64,000 nt of DNA from Catonia carolina (GCA_035578175.1 JAQMRL010000042.1:980560-1044559); one strand, 5' to 3'; positions 33,641 through 44,990 are shown, counted from the stretch's first letter. The notes: generated by a model not told the origin, from the letters alone. A program made the numbers and translations.

Positions 33641-34049
33641 GGCGGTGGCGGTTGAGAGAGCTGCGGCGACGGCTGCTGTGTTGCTGGCTGCTGCAAGTCC
33701 CAGAGCATCTTCCTTCTTTATCTCGTGGATGTAGTCGGTCGATCTTCGTCGGAGATTTAGAGCGCAATGACAAGCGGCTCAGTGCACTGCGCTTTCACTG
33801 AGCTTACTGAGAGCGCTGTGTTAGGGGACGGTGAGTCGCTCGGCCTTGGCAACAAAGCCCTCTATCGGAAGGCAGCCGAAAGGTTTGTCAGGCGCCGCTA
33901 AAGGGCCCATCGCGCCGACAAACACCGGAAGAAGTATTGAAGGCCGGCAACACAGTAAATGATTAATCAGATGGGGTGGCGGTGACAGAATGAATGTTTA
34001 AACGCATTTAAAATTTATTAAAATCTGTTTCGTTGTTTGATTGTTACAG

Positions 34050-34175
34050 CTGATTCAAGATTGTGTTATGACTGTGACAGTTCAGTAAACCCGGGTATTG
34101 CTTGTACCCACAACACAATGGATTGCGGCACTAATTATGACGGTCGTACACCATGTTATCGACTCGATTTAAAAG
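34050..34175 (+). CDS. Gene A, Ly6/Quiver-like protein, internal exon
   Basis: Acceptor TTGATTGTTACAG ends at 34049; donor AAAAG|GTAAT begins at 34176. The 126-nt exon (starts and ends in phase 1) encodes DSRLCYDCDSSVNPGIACTH, then NTMDCGTNYDGRTPCYRLDL and K. The LCYDCDS start and Cys spacing mark the first part of a Ly6/uPAR three-finger domain. Its split Gly codon (G|GT) joins exactly to the exon at 39698. The signal-peptide exon upstream was not found, so the 5' end is missing. The matching exon of gene B is at 54226-54345. Confidence 0.75.
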
Positions 34176-34269
34176 GTAATAAATGGTCAGTTGAGTCACA
34201 AGTTTGCCCTTGTTTGCAACGAGGGGTAAAGGAGGGAAAAACATCAGTGCGCATGCGCGACTGCTCTAA

Positions 34270-34988
34270 AGCTTAGTTTAGACGACGCCAGTTGGAAGGC
34301 AAGTGAAGTGAACAAGTTACATTCACCAAGTAGAGACTGGCAAGTACCAAACCAAGTAGTGTTCATACTACGTTGTCGTTTTAGTTGCAAGTGAAGCGCC
34401 AAGTAGTGTGTGCGATGGAGAAAAAACACGTTGTAAGAAAATTATAAAACATGTTTCGAGGATGTTATTTATTCATCTTTCGGAGGAAATTGAAGATTAT
34501 CTAGAAAGGATTACTAAGAAAAAGCCATGGGTACGAAAATGGATAGGTTGAAGAAGTACTCATGGGGGATCGGCCATGCTTTTAAGAGAACTTCGATTGG
34601 AAGATCCAGGAGAGTACAAGGCTTTATTGAGAATGTCGCCTGACGTATTTGATGAAAACAACCAAATGCAACAGAAACACAGTAAATATCACGAGGAAAT
34701 ACTGACAACACCAGCTACTTGCATTAGATTACGCAATACACTGACCAAGTGGGTGTTTAGACGGAGCACGTACAAAGGCAAGTCATTTGCTTATTGTGGT
34801 GGGGGAAGGCAAGCTGCCCCGAAAATAGAACACCGGCCAATTCACTTGCCTTGCCTGACAAGTTGCACGGCAACTTGACGGGCCAACGAAAATCATACAA
34901 GTAAATGTTCGCACTGAGCAAGTAACTTGGAGCAAGTGACTTGCTCACTTGACTTGCCTCCCAACTGGCGTCGTCTAAACTAAGCTTG
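34270..34988 (+). mobile_element. PIF/Harbinger-type element with HARBI1-like remnant
   Basis: Inverted ends CTTAGTTTAGACGACGCCAG / CTGGCGTCGTCTAAACTAAG, followed by TTGG and GGCAAGT-rich subterminal repeats (many CAAGTGACTTG-like copies, probable transposase binding sites). Inside, a short coding remnant near 34525-34740 reads KKPWVRKWIG then LLRELRLEDPGEYKALLRMS and PDVFDE, which resembles the N-terminus of HARBI1-like nucleases. Nuclease residues are absent, so it is non-autonomous. Located in the intron of gene A. Confidence 0.7.
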
Positions 34989-35095
34989 GGTGTAGTCAAC
35001 TCAAGAAGATGATTTTTTTTTAAAATTTCGATTGTTTTTTGCATTTATTTGAAGTTTAAAATTTTCTGAATCACAAAATCTGTTTACTTTGTACG

Positions 35096-35638
35096 TTGAC
35101 AAAAAGTTATAAAATCTTCTTGTTTAAAATAAAGCTCCCTAGCTTTAACACAGAGCACAGAATCTCAAAATTGGAGCGTCGGATCATCAGGAGATGCCTG
35201 AACAAAAGATGTTTCTCTGATGGGATATGGAAACCCGTCTCGAAAGAAGAAGTATACAGAAATACAGAACCTCTAGCAGACCAGATGAGGAAAATGAAAA
35301 TTTCCTTCTTTGGACATCTCTTGAGGACGGACTCTTCCAGAATTTCAAAAAAATCATCAACTTTTTTCCTTAACAGAAAAACTCAGCCCCACTGGATCAG
35401 AGAAATTAAGGAGGACATGGACGGGCTCCAAATCTCACTTGAGGACCTCAAAACAAAATCCGGAAATTACCACAGGCTGAAGACCGCAAGACTTGAACAG
35501 CAGAAACCGACGAAACGACAGAAAGTTGTGTATTCTGACAAGGAACGGCAGAGAAGATCGGATGGATTGAGGGAAAACTGGAGAAAGTTCAAGGAAGGAA
35601 ACATCAGGAAAGGACTCCAAAAACTGAAAAATTGAACC
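35096..35638 (+). pseudogene. LINE ORF2 C-terminal remnant
   Basis: Open from 35096: KLERRIIRRCLNKRCFSDGI, RNTEPLADQMRKMKISFFGH, LLRTDSSR, WIREIKEDM. This order (ERRI-R, FFGHLLR, W-EI--D) is typical of the C-terminus of insect non-LTR reverse transcriptase polyproteins. No catalytic domain is left. Different family from the (GAA)n-tailed LINE. In the intron of gene A. Confidence 0.7.
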
Positions 35639-35639
35639 G

Positions 35640-36150
35640 CAAAAATTGAAATGAGCTTTTGTTAGTTTGATGAACTTATGTAGTCCTATGTAGTCCCTAG
35701 CAAGGCGAGTGAAATAATTCCTTCAACTTTAAGTTTTCCGGAAATGCCGTTTTTCCATGATTATACATTCTTGGGAATTAAATATTTTGGTTTGTATTGG
35801 AGATGTTTGGATGATGTTTTTTTTTCAAATGTTCATATTTTCTTGCTCTATTATCTGTGAAATGATTATTACAAAAACCTTAATAGGGATTTAGTTAAAA
35901 AATAATTTGTGAATACATAAATTAAATGTTTTTGAAAATATGGTTTTTCTTCAATAAATTTCTTGCAAAAAAAATAAATACAAGCGCATACAACAGATTA
36001 TAGACTGCAATTTTCTGTATTTTTTAGCATAAAAATCATGTTTATATCTTTCTTGGTTCCTGAGGTGTTTGATTCCCCGTAAAAGCCCGATTTTCCAACC
36101 TTACCCTTATATCAGGGGTTGTAATTAATTTTTTGGCTTGGTTCAAACGG
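35640..36150. other. Intron sequence, nothing recognised
   Basis: About 510 bp, A/T-rich, without frame, repeat match or RNA gene. Confidence 0.55.
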
Positions 36151-36159
36151 TAGATCATT

Positions 36160-36401
36160 CTTCTTCTTCTTCTTCAAGTGCCGTCTCCGCGTCGGAGGTT
36201 GGCGATCATCATTGCTATTCTAACTTTCGAAACAGCTGCTCGGAACAGTGACGTGGAGTTGAGACCAAACCAATTTCTCAAATTCTTCAGCCAGGACGCT
36301 TTCCTTCTACCCGGCCGGCGCTTTCCTGCTATCTTTCCTTCCATTATCAGCTGAAGAAGTCTGTATTTCCCGTTTCGAAGAACATGGCCGAAGTACTACT
36401 A
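36160..36401 (-). pseudogene. LINE (GAA)n-tailed fragment
   Basis: Minus strand YFGHVLRNGKYRLLQLIMEG, KRRPGRRKASWLKNLRNW and IANLRRGDGT followed by a (GAA)n tail at 36160-36174. Third copy of the family of 5035-5664. Confidence 0.8.
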
Positions 36402-36431
36402 GCGTCAAAGTACATTACTAGTACCTAATTT

Positions 36432-37487
36432 AAGTAGTATAGAAACAAGCATTCGAGCACAAACCTTCATATTATCCCGAATTTTCAGGAAAATTTTCCG
36501 GGAATAACCCGGTTTATCCCGAAACACATTGATTGGAACAAGTCGCAGGCGACTTGTTCCAATCAATGTGTTTCTGCATCAAGTGTCAACTAGGTAAGTA
36601 CGTTCCGCTCATGATAATAGTTTGCTGTACAATTGGTCAATACTCCTGTGTCTTCCTCTCCTCATTTTTACGTGTTCCATTACAAGTTTCTTGGTCTTAT
36701 GCACTGACCGCTATAAATGTGCATTGGTCCTCCTAAAGTTCAAATTCGTATCTTAAAATCCACCAAAACCATTTTTACAAGGTGCTAACCTGAACAGTGG
36801 GAACATGGTGCAGTCTGAATAGTGAATTGATTATTGCAGAAACTTTAACTATTGCTTTCTTGGGTAGCTGTTTTAGAATTTCGCCAGTACTGAATCAAAA
36901 CCTGGTGACTTACGGCAGGTAATATTCGTTTTAAGAAGATTATTGATAACACTTTTAAATCCTGGATTCCTCTGTAGGAAAGTTTGTTATAATCCCGGAA
37001 AATTTTTTCAGAAATTTAGGGATAACAACTCTACTTTATAACGTCCAGAAAATTCTTAATTAAATGAAGGACTTAATTTAATCCTGGTATTCTCTCTAGG
37101 AAAGTTGAGTGTAATCCCGGACAATTTTTCGGAAATTTCGGGGGATAACAACTCTACTTCAGTAACGTCCAGTAAATTCATAATAAAATAATGATTTTTT
37201 TTTCTTTAAATCCTGGATTTTTTTCTAGAATGGTCTAAATATTCCCAGACATATTTTCGGAAAATTGGTGATATTCCCGGAAAAGTTTTTTAAACTGGGA
37301 TAAACAGAAATAAGCCTGGGTATTCCCGGAAAAGTTTTGTAAAACCGGAATAAACAGGAATAAGTTAAGGTATTCCCGGAAAATCTTTAGAAAAATTCGG
37401 GATAAACCGGGTTATTCCCGGAAAATTTTCCTGAAAATTCGGGATAATATGAAGGTTTGTGCTCGAATGCTTGTTTCTATACTACTA
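36432..37487. mobile_element. Foldback element with ~100-bp inverted ends
   Basis: Left end AGTAGTATAGAAACAAGCAT and its inverse ATGCTTGTTTCTATACTACT; the inverted match continues about 100 bp through TTATCCCGAATTTTCAGGAA. AATTTA directly abuts both ends. The interior repeats phrases such as GATAACAACTCTACTT and TTCCCGGAAAA. At 36522-36573 there is a perfect hairpin with 25-bp arms and a 2-nt loop. No transposase. Confidence 0.75.
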
Positions 37488-37649
37488 ATTTACTCTTTCA
37501 TTTAAAATAAATAATGATAAATTATAGCCAGAAGTTTTCATTTTCATTTTCTGGGTTCACTGCCTCCTTAATTTCAGTACGACAAACATAACAACTTAAA
37601 GTCTGTCTACGCTAAGAGTACTCCGACGTAGGCAACCCGCAATACAAGT

Positions 37650-38248
37650 GAGCATGCGCATTAATTAAAAATACCCACAGCATGATCAAAACGAAATTTC
37701 ATACAACTCTGATTCGCTCTAAGCTTAATATTATGATTAAAACACTTTCAATTCATTTGTTAGAAAATATTTTATAAATCGAACATTAGTTTACAATTAG
37801 CTGTTGTTTAACAGCTGATTTTCGGAGACGAAGGTTCCTGGTTCAAATCCCAGTAAAGGTAGTTACTTTTATACGGATTTGAATACTAGNNNNNNNNNNN
37901 NNNNNNNNNNNNNNNNNNNNNNNNNNNNNNNNNNNNNNNNNNNNNNNNNNNNNNNNNNNNNNNNNNNNNNNNNNNNNNNNNNNNNNNNNCACATATCAGA
38001 GTGCGTTGAGCATGCGCAATTAATTAAAAATACCCACAGCATGATCAAAACGAAATTTCATACAACTCTGATTCGCTCTAAGCTTAATATTATGATTAAA
38101 ACACTTTCAATTCATTTGTTAGAAAATATTTTATAAATCGAACATTAGTTTACAATTAGCTGTTGTTTAACAGCTGATTTTCGGAGACGAAGGTTCCTGG
38201 TTCAAATCCCAGTAAAGGTAGTTACTTTTATACGGATTTGAATACTAG
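37650..38248 (+). other. Assembly gap flanked by duplicated sequence
   Basis: Exactly 100 N at 37890-37989. The ~240 bp before it (from GAGCATGCGCA) is repeated almost exactly after it (38009-38248). This is the pattern of unmerged contig ends or two haplotypes. Both copies include a SINE2 start. Confidence 0.85.
37797..37889 (+). repeat. SINE2 head, cut by the gap
   Basis: AGCTGTTGTTTAACAGCTGA, then box B GGTTCAAATCC; the body is lost in the N-run. Confidence 0.75.
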
Positions 38249-38443
38249 ACAGTTGGTAGGTTACGGTTGTACTTTGATGGTTGGGATTTAATTAACCATA
38301 CTCTCTCAGGAATGAACGGCCTGGGTCTGTACAAGACTACACAGTCTCATTTACACGTCATACACATCATCCTCATCTCATTGGGTTGCTTATTGTTCTA
38401 AATTGAACAGATTGCAACGTACACAAATTAGAATAAAAAAAAA
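38157..38443 (+). repeat. SINE2 copy after the gap
   Basis: Head with GGTTCAAATCC through the body to CACAAATTAGAATAAAAAAA. AGTTTACAAT flanks both sides (target duplication). Confidence 0.8.
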
Positions 38444-38448
38444 AAAGT

Positions 38449-38960
38449 TTACAATAATTAATAAGTAAAACTTTTACTATTGTTACTCTTACATTGTTAT
38501 TTTTCGTTACATTATTTACTATTATTACATTATTATTAATGATTAGTAGGTTTTAGTAGCTTTACACAAACAAATATGTGTACATTGTTTTTCATACACT
38601 TTACTGACATTTAAGTGAAATAAAATCACTTTTAGACCTCAGCCTTATTTTTGATGGCGTGACAAAAAAGTGTGACACATATGTCACATTATGGTATCGA
38701 AGTTCCCAACAATATGAATAAGTAAAAATCATGTGCAGGCTTCCTAAACAAAATTTTCTTGCTGTAGATTTGTAGCAAAGCATTATTTAAGACTTAAAAA
38801 AAAGGTTACAATTCAAAAATATTGGTAAAATGGATAAAATCAGTATTTACAGTCTAAAAAATATACTTGTATGTACATTCAACGTACTCAAAGAAATGCT
38901 ACTTTATTTTAGTAAATTGAACACGAATATTTAAGACTAAAACTAACTTTAAAAAGAAAC
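38449..38960. other. Intron sequence, nothing recognised
   Basis: About 510 bp, A/T-rich; only short frames. Confidence 0.5.
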
Positions 38961-38969
38961 TAATGGTCA

Positions 38970-39040
38970 CGTCCGTGGCGTAGTGGTCAGCATCTTACAC
39001 TGCAAAGCGAAGGTCTCAGGTTCGATTCCTGGCTAGGGTA
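38970..39040 (+). other. tRNA-like sequence (pseudo-tRNA or SINE head)
   Basis: Box A-like TGGCGTAGTGG and box B GGTTCGATTCC at normal spacing, with a TCAGG/CCTGG T stem. The acceptor strands (GTCCGTG and the 3' side) do not pair, and the anticodon stem is poor (loop CTGCAAA would read GCA). A real tRNA-Cys is unlikely. Confidence 0.4.
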
Positions 39041-39127
39041 AAGAAAATTATTACACTTTACATCCAGCGCTCTTTAATCAAAAAATAATTGCTAACAATT
39101 AGTTTTTTATGTCTGTTATTTCAAAAG

Positions 39128-39611
39128 TAGGCTATTTTGTATTTAAATACTTTTGAAAGTATTTTGATGTTACTTTTTAATCAGCGTGTACTAATTTTTT
39201 TTTGTAATCCTTAATTTGGTGTACGTTGCAATCTGTTCAATTCAGAACAATAAGCAACCCCATGACCCAATGAGATGAGGATGATATGTATGACGTTGTA
39301 AATGAGGTGCAGTCTTGTACAGACCCAGGCCGACCATTCCTGAGAGAGTATGGTTGATTAAACCCCAACCATCAAAGTACACCGGTAACCACTGTCTAGT
39401 ATTCAAATCCAAATAAAAGTAACTACCTTTACTAGGATTTGAACCAGGAACCTTCGTCTCCGAAAATCAGCTGATAAACAGCTGATTTTGGCGACGACTT
39501 TACCTCTAGACCAACCCGGTGGGTTTATTACTAATTTTTGATATAATTTTCATGCTCAGTGACGTCATTATTTGTTTACATTAGGAGCAAACTAAGAGAG
39601 AGGCTTGACTG
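39128..39611 (-). mobile_element. M2 MITE, partial, split by SINE2
   Basis: M2 half from TTTGTATTTAAATACTTTTG, with the terminal end (inverted CAGTCAAGCCTCTCTCTTAG) at 39611 beside TA. Confidence 0.75.
39200..39526 (-). repeat. SINE2, complete, with target duplication
   Basis: Runs from GTAATCCTTAATTTGG to the tRNA-like 5' end TTTACCTCTAGACCAACCCG GTGGG. TACTAATTTTT flanks both sides. Best reference copy for the SINE2 5' end (A box TGGTCTAGAGG on the minus strand). Confidence 0.85.
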
Positions 39612-39697
39612 TACAGGTTCAAACCAGCCTTTCGACTGGGCTGATGACGTAAACAACAAGAGTCCAATATTAATATAGTAATCTTTATTGTTTCCAG

Positions 39698-40044
39698 GTT
39701 GCACTCTACAACGAGGAGAAGGACGAAAAGATTTCACAAAACGTTCATGTAAATTCATCGATCCAGATTCAAATTTTACGAAAATCTGCTCAGGCAATTT
39801 GGAATTTCTCAGAAAACTTTATAAATGTGATAAAAATTCAGGATTTTGTTACATTTGTAAAAAAGATTTATGCAATAACGACGAGTATACTACTATTAAT
39901 GAGATCGATGAAAGCACCTGGGAAAATGAGAATGTCGTTCCACCAGAATATTCAGAGAGAAGAAAGTCTGTTGCTGCAAAAGGAAACCTCGCAAATGGTT
40001 TCACAATGTTTTTGAGTTTTTTTATTAAATTAAATTGGTTATAA
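39698..40044 (+). CDS. Gene A, Ly6/Quiver-like protein, last exon
   Basis: Acceptor TTTATTGTTTCCAG ends at 39697. The phase fits the exon ending at 34175. It encodes GCTLQRGEGRKDFTKRSCKF, then IDPDSNFTKICSGN, then CDKNSGFCYICKKDLCNND. The closing CYIC..DLCNN is the hallmark end of a Ly6/three-finger domain as in insect Quiver/Sleepless proteins. A short acidic linker follows (TTINEIDESTWENENVVPPE) and then a C-terminal GPI signal: small residues KGNLANG before a hydrophobic tail FTMFLSFFIKLNWL. The mature protein would be a small GPI-anchored surface protein; in Drosophila the family tunes ion channels and receptors, but the role here is unknown. The preceding intron is 5522 bp and packed with mobile elements. 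Gene B is the nearest paralogue. Confidence 0.8.
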
Positions 40045-40196
40045 CTTCAAAAAATCTTTATTTTTCTTTCTCTTGCCTTGATACTATACTGTTTTTACGC
40101 CGGTCCGTCGTACATGTTTTGATCGCTGTTGGCGCTGAAACATTTTTTCCCCCCTTGCATCCAGATCCAGGAGACTCCAAAGGGAGTATACTAAGA

Positions 40197-40345
40197 CATG
40201 TCAAGATAAAACTGATAAACTGAAAGTTTATCACCAATGATAAATTCATCACTTACCACCAGAAAATTGTTTTTGCTACTACTTACTTCAGTAGGCTTGT
40301 CATGAACCCCATTGAATCAAATATCACACAAAATTAAATATAAAA
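40197..40345 (-). repeat. Dispersed repeat shared with 58.9-59.9 kb
   Basis: GACATGTCAAGATAAAACTG through TTCATGAACCCC recurs inverted at 58920-59170 and 59700-59940. It continues at 41290-41380 after family H copy 10, which splits it. Unknown family; no coding. Confidence 0.55.
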
Positions 40346-40346
40346 A

Positions 40347-41285
40347 TCTGGTGTGAAACACTCACACAACTTTCTCTTGCCAATACAAATAATTAACAAT
40401 AAACCTAACATTAGTATTAAAACATTAGAAATAAACAAAAACTAACCTCAAAAACATAACCTTATTTTAATCATGAGTGAATGACAATCGAACTCAGTTT
40501 GGCTTAAAAATACGGAAAATCACTATTTCACGCTAAACTAGGCTCTGTAGAGAAAAATGCTCTAAACAAAAGTTGTAGATCTTTTAATTTTCTATAAATT
40601 TAATTATATACACTTTTGTCGTAAAATGCATACTAAGACCGAAATGTTAAAAAAATCGATTTTTCTCACGTTTTCGTGAGAAAAAAAAAACAGAAAATCG
40701 CTAATTACCGCTAAACTAAGCGTTATACAAAAAAAATGTTTGAAATAAAAGTTGTAGAATTTTACATTCTCTACAACTTTTATTATATAACGTTTTGCGC
40801 TAAAATGCATATTAAAGCCGCAATCTTAAAAAGAAAATGTTTTTACGTAAAAACAGCCTCAAGCAGAATTTCAGCAAACATGGCGCCTACCCTATATTGT
40901 AGAGCATAAAAAATGTAGTAAACCAGGCGATTTTAAAAAAAATCGTAGGACTAGTTTTTGCGAAAATCGCAAAAAAGTGAAAAATTATACGAATAAACTA
41001 CTACTTCCGGTTGACCGATTTTGATGAAAATGTTCGTGTCGCGTCCGGTAGTGGTATGTAACTTAAGTTTCAAGTTTCAAGTTCGTACGATGTTCCGTTC
41101 TTGAGATATTCTGTTCACACACAGACACACACACACAGACACACACACACAGACCAATCACTAAAAACATGTTTTTTGGGTTCAGGGGGTCTGAAAACGT
41201 ATAGATCCGGTGAAAACTCGATTTCGAAAAATCGACATGAAAACAATACTTTCCTTCTATATATTCATATAGGCAAGAGAAAGTA
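40347..41285 (-). mobile_element. Family H copy 10
   Basis: Complete, short (CA)n at 41115-41150. It interrupts the repeat at 40197-40345 / 41290-41380 within an A-run, again without duplication. Confidence 0.8.
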
Positions 41286-41404
41286 AAAAAAATCAAACAC
41301 AATGATAAATTCATTTCTACCAATAATTTTTCCCTGCTACTGCTTTAACTCAGTAGGCTTGTCAAGAACCCCCTTTGTATCAAATTGTACACAATATTTG
41401 TTTA

Positions 41405-41720
41405 ATTACAAGTTAAATACCAAAACTATTTAGAAAGGAATTCGTGCACGCTGTAAAAAAGTTTCATCAATCAAATATTGTTTTAGCTTTTTTTTAGAAT
41501 GACTTAAATTGTCACAACTTTTTAAACCTTGTGGCAATTTATTGATGTATTTTCTACCTGCATAAGTTGGTTTTGTTCAAACAATTTAGTGTTGTGATTA
41601 GCAACATAATAATCGATTCTGTTTCTTGTGTAGTGGTTGTGAACAACTAAATTCTGTAAAAAGGTAATTTTCTTTATGTACATTATTACTTCTCCCTCAC
41701 CTCTCACAGTGCGTGCGCTA
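41405..41720 (-). pseudogene. LINE ORF2 C-terminal fragment
   Basis: Minus strand LQNLVVHNHYTRNRIDYYVA, NHNTKLFEQNQLMQ, then shifted remnants of INKLP and the KKLKQYL segment. Same family as 7557-7800. Confidence 0.6.
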
Positions 41721-41916
41721 GTGGCACGATGTATAGGTCATTCGTTCTAGCTAGAAGCTTTCCCACCAACACTCTGTGCCGCTGAGCTGTTCTGTTTAGT
41801 GGTGGGGGAAGCACCTCGAAGGGATGATCAGTCTCTCCATAGTGCTAGCAGCGTTAAGAGCCTAAGCGTATTGTAAATCCTAAAAACATTGACTGTACGT
41901 TGTAATTTTATATTTT

Positions 41917-42865
41917 ACTTTCTCTTTGCCTATATGAATATATAGGAAGGAAAGTATTGTTTTCCATGTCAATTTTTTTGAAATCGAGTTTTCACCGGAT
42001 CTATACGTTTTCAGACCCCCTGAACCCAAAAAACATGTTTTTTAGCGATTGGTCTGTGTGTGTGTCTGTGTGTCTGTGTGTGTGTGTGTGTGAACAGAAT
42101 ATCTCAAGAACGGAACATCGTACGAACTTGAAACTTAAGTTACATACCACTACCGGACGCGACACGAACATTTTCAATCAAAATCGGTCAACGGAAGTAG
42201 TAGTTTAATTCGTATAATTTTTCAGTTTTTTGCGATTTTTTTCAAAAACTGGTCCTAACGATTTTTTTTAAATCGCCTATTTTACTCAATTTTTTATTCT
42301 CCTACAAGATAGGGTAGGCGCCATGTTTGCTGAAATTCTCGGTGAGGCTGTTTTCACGTAAAAACGTTGTTTTTTTAAGATTACGGCTTTAATATAAATT
42401 TTAGCGCAAAACGTTATATAATAAAAGTTGTAGAGAATTTAAAAACCTACAACTTTTGTTTCAAACATTTTTTTGTATAACGCTTAGTTTAGCGGTAATT
42501 TGCGATTTTCTGTTTTTTTTCTCACGAAAACGTGAGAAAAATCGATTTTTTTAACATTTCGGTCTTAGTATGCATTTTACGACAAAAGTGTATATAATAA
42601 AAGTTATAGAAAATTAAAAGATCTACAACTTTTGTTTAGAGCATTTTTCTCTACAGTACCTAGTTTAGAGAGAACGAGTGATTTTCCGTATTTTTAAGCC
42701 AAACTGAGTTCGATTGTCATTTTGCGTCATTCACTCATGATTAAAATAAGGTTATGTTTTTGAGGTTAGTTTTTGTTTATTTCTAATATTTTATTAATAA
42801 AGTTAGGTTTATTATTAATTATTTGCATTGGCAAGAGAAAGTTGTGTGAGTGTTTCACACCAGAT
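41917..42865 (+). mobile_element. Family H copy 11
   Basis: From ACTTTCTCTTTGCCTATATG to GTGTTTCACACCAGA; short (GT)n at 42053-42090. Confidence 0.8.
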
Positions 42866-43033
42866 TTTTGTTGTTCTATTCCCTTCACAAGTCTTCAACT
42901 CGTGCATACGGTAGTAGGCCTTCTGTTTTATGTACCTATTGTTTTTACTCTTTTGCTGTTTGGTTTTTTTCATATTAATTTTTTGTATGTATTCTTTGTT
43001 TCGTTTCTATTTTTTATTCATTTAGTTATTAAA

Positions 43034-44290
43034 ATGGAACCTAGTTGTATTAGTGAAAATTTGAGCACGAGTGCTAGTGTAATACGGAAAGGCAGGTAAT
43101 ACGCGATCAGGCTAGGGAGTATAGTCAGTGTATACAATTTTATGAATAAAGAAGATGAACAAAAAGGACCAATTTTACTGACCGATGTGCAAAATCGTGT
43201 AGCCAAAGCTATGGGAATTTCGCCTAGTACAGTTCAAAGAATTTTGAAAGAAAAAAGAAAAATCTAGTGTGAAACACTCACACAACTTTTTCTTGCCAAT
43301 GCAAATAATTAACAATAAACCTAACATTATTAATAAAATATTAGAAATAAACAAAATCTAACCTCAAAAACATAACCTAATTTTAATCATGAGTGAATGA
43401 TGCAAAATGAAAATCAACCTCAGTTTGGCTTAGAAATACGGAAAATCACTCGTTCTCTCTAAACTAGGCTCTGTGGAGAAAAATGCTTTAAATAAAAGTT
43501 GTAGATCTTTTAATTTTCTATAAATTAAATTATATACACTTTTGTCGTAAAATGCATACTAAGGCCGAAATCTTAAAAACATCAATTTTTTACACATTTT
43601 CGTGAGAAAAAAACAGAAAATTGCAAATTACCGCTAAACTAAGCGTTATACAAAAAATTGTTTGAAATAAAAGTTATAGAATTTTACATTCTCTACAACG
43701 TTTATTATATAAAGTTTTGCGCTAAAATGCATATTAAAGCCACAATTTTAAAAAGAAAATGTTTTTACGTAAAAACAGCCTCACGCAGAATTTCAGCAAA
43801 CATGGCGCCTACCCTATCTTGTAGAGCATAAAAAATGTAGTAAACCAGGCGATTTAAAAAAAAATCATAGGACCAGTTTTTGAGAAAATCGCAAAAAAGT
43901 GAAAAATTACACGAATAAACTACTACTTCCGGTTGACCGATTTTGATGAAAATGTTCGTGTCGGGTCCGGTAGTGATATGTAACTTAAGTTTCAAGTTTC
44001 AAGTTCGTACGATGTTCCGTTCTTGAGATATTCTGTTCACACACAGACACACACACAGACCAATCGCTAAAAACATGTTTTTTTGGTTCAGGGGGTCTGA
44101 AAACGTATAGATCCGGTGAAAACTCGATTTCTTAAAATCGACATGAAAACAATACTTTCCTTCCTATATATTCATATAGACAAGAGAAAGTAAAAAACCC
44201 TGATGTGCTAATCAAAACACCAAATAAGAAAAGAATGAGAAGGAAAGTGAAGAGTGAAGTGGACGTTTTTGATACAGAAACGCAAAAATG
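43034..44290 (+). pseudogene. HTH transposase-like gene broken by family H
   Basis: MEPSCISENLSTSASVIRKG R starts at 43034. After a frameshift NKEDEQKGPILLTDVQNRVA KAMGISPSTVQRILKEKR reads as a helix-turn-helix. Family H copy 12 (43263-44192) then interrupts, and the same protein continues at 44193: NPDVLIKTPNKKRMRRKVKS EVDVFDTETQK with a stop at about 44288. The order (LLTDVQ-RV--A-G-S--TVQRI, then TP-KKR-R, then DVFD) matches an uncharacterised insect family related to Tc1/mariner-type DDE proteins (from memory). No catalytic domain remains. Confidence 0.55.
43263..44192 (-). mobile_element. Family H copy 12, inside an HTH-coding relic
   Basis: From TCTAGTGTGAAACACTCACA to CAAGAGAAAGTA. 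Its removal joins ..KEKRK and NPDVL.. of the relic. Confidence 0.8.
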
Positions 44291-44548
44291 AGAAGTGAGT
44301 GGGGAGAATACTGCCGGTGGCTGTAGAAGTGATGACATACGTTTGATGCGTGCATATGTACGTGCGTGAATTGTCTCATTCTACTGAAACTGTCTCGCAG
44401 AGAACAGATCGTAGCTCGAACGGTTGACTATTTTCTCTTATTGTCTGTGGTCGGTGGACATTTGTGAAAAGCCCCCAAGGAAACGTCAACCCTTCCACCA
44501 TGTTGGAGGTCGCTATTTTAGGAAAAAGAGGCTCCCGTAGGCCTAGAC

Positions 44549-44974
44549 CAGTGGTTCCCAACCTGGAGGCGATCGCCCCCTAGTGAGCGATTTGGGTTTT
44601 ATAAATTTGTGGGGGGCGATGAGTATTCAAAGACAGAAAAAATAAAACTTTACTACAGGGAAGAATCTTTACTGTCGCGGGATACATGTTTTTTTACAAA
44701 CAAATAGTTTAGTTTTTACAAACAAATAAACTAAACTTATTGTTGACATTTTTTATGGTCGAGCTCCTCGAGATGAAGAATTCTGGACACAACTGCTTTG
44801 GTTGATTATTTGTTGTGAACAATAATAAATCTTTTTTACAGAATAACATACTTTATTATTTATCAACACATTACTTCAAATTAAATTAGGTATACGATGC
44901 TAAGAGAAGGGGGCGATAGGTGTAAGTCATCCTTCACAAAGGGGCGATGCCCGATAAAAGGTTGGGAACCACTG
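44549..44974. mobile_element. hAT-type MITE (426 bp)
   Basis: Ends CAGTGGTTCCCAACCTGG and inverse AGGTTGGGAACCACTG, with a perfect 8-bp target duplication GCCTAGAC at 44541-44548 and 44975-44982. No transposase. CAG ends and 8-bp duplication identify hAT. It could be mobilised only by a hAT recognising these ends; those of the 13.7-kb hAT differ. Confidence 0.9.
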
Positions 44975-44990
44975 GCCTAGACCATATATA

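Noticed and set aside
33483..33801. Frames of 96 codons on both strands at the G-rich element
   Set aside because: They run over G/C-runs and element ends; no recognisable domain.
34037..34276. Unspliced 79-codon frame as a complete small gene
   Set aside because: Similarity stops at 34175 where a donor fits; the rest is intron and Harbinger sequence, and gene B confirms the exon boundary.
34575..34878. 100-codon plus-strand frame as a host gene
   Set aside because: Its N-terminal half is a HARBI1-like remnant inside an element with inverted ends.
38970..39040. Functional tRNA-Cys
   Set aside because: Acceptor arms do not pair and the anticodon stem is poor, although boxes A and B are present.
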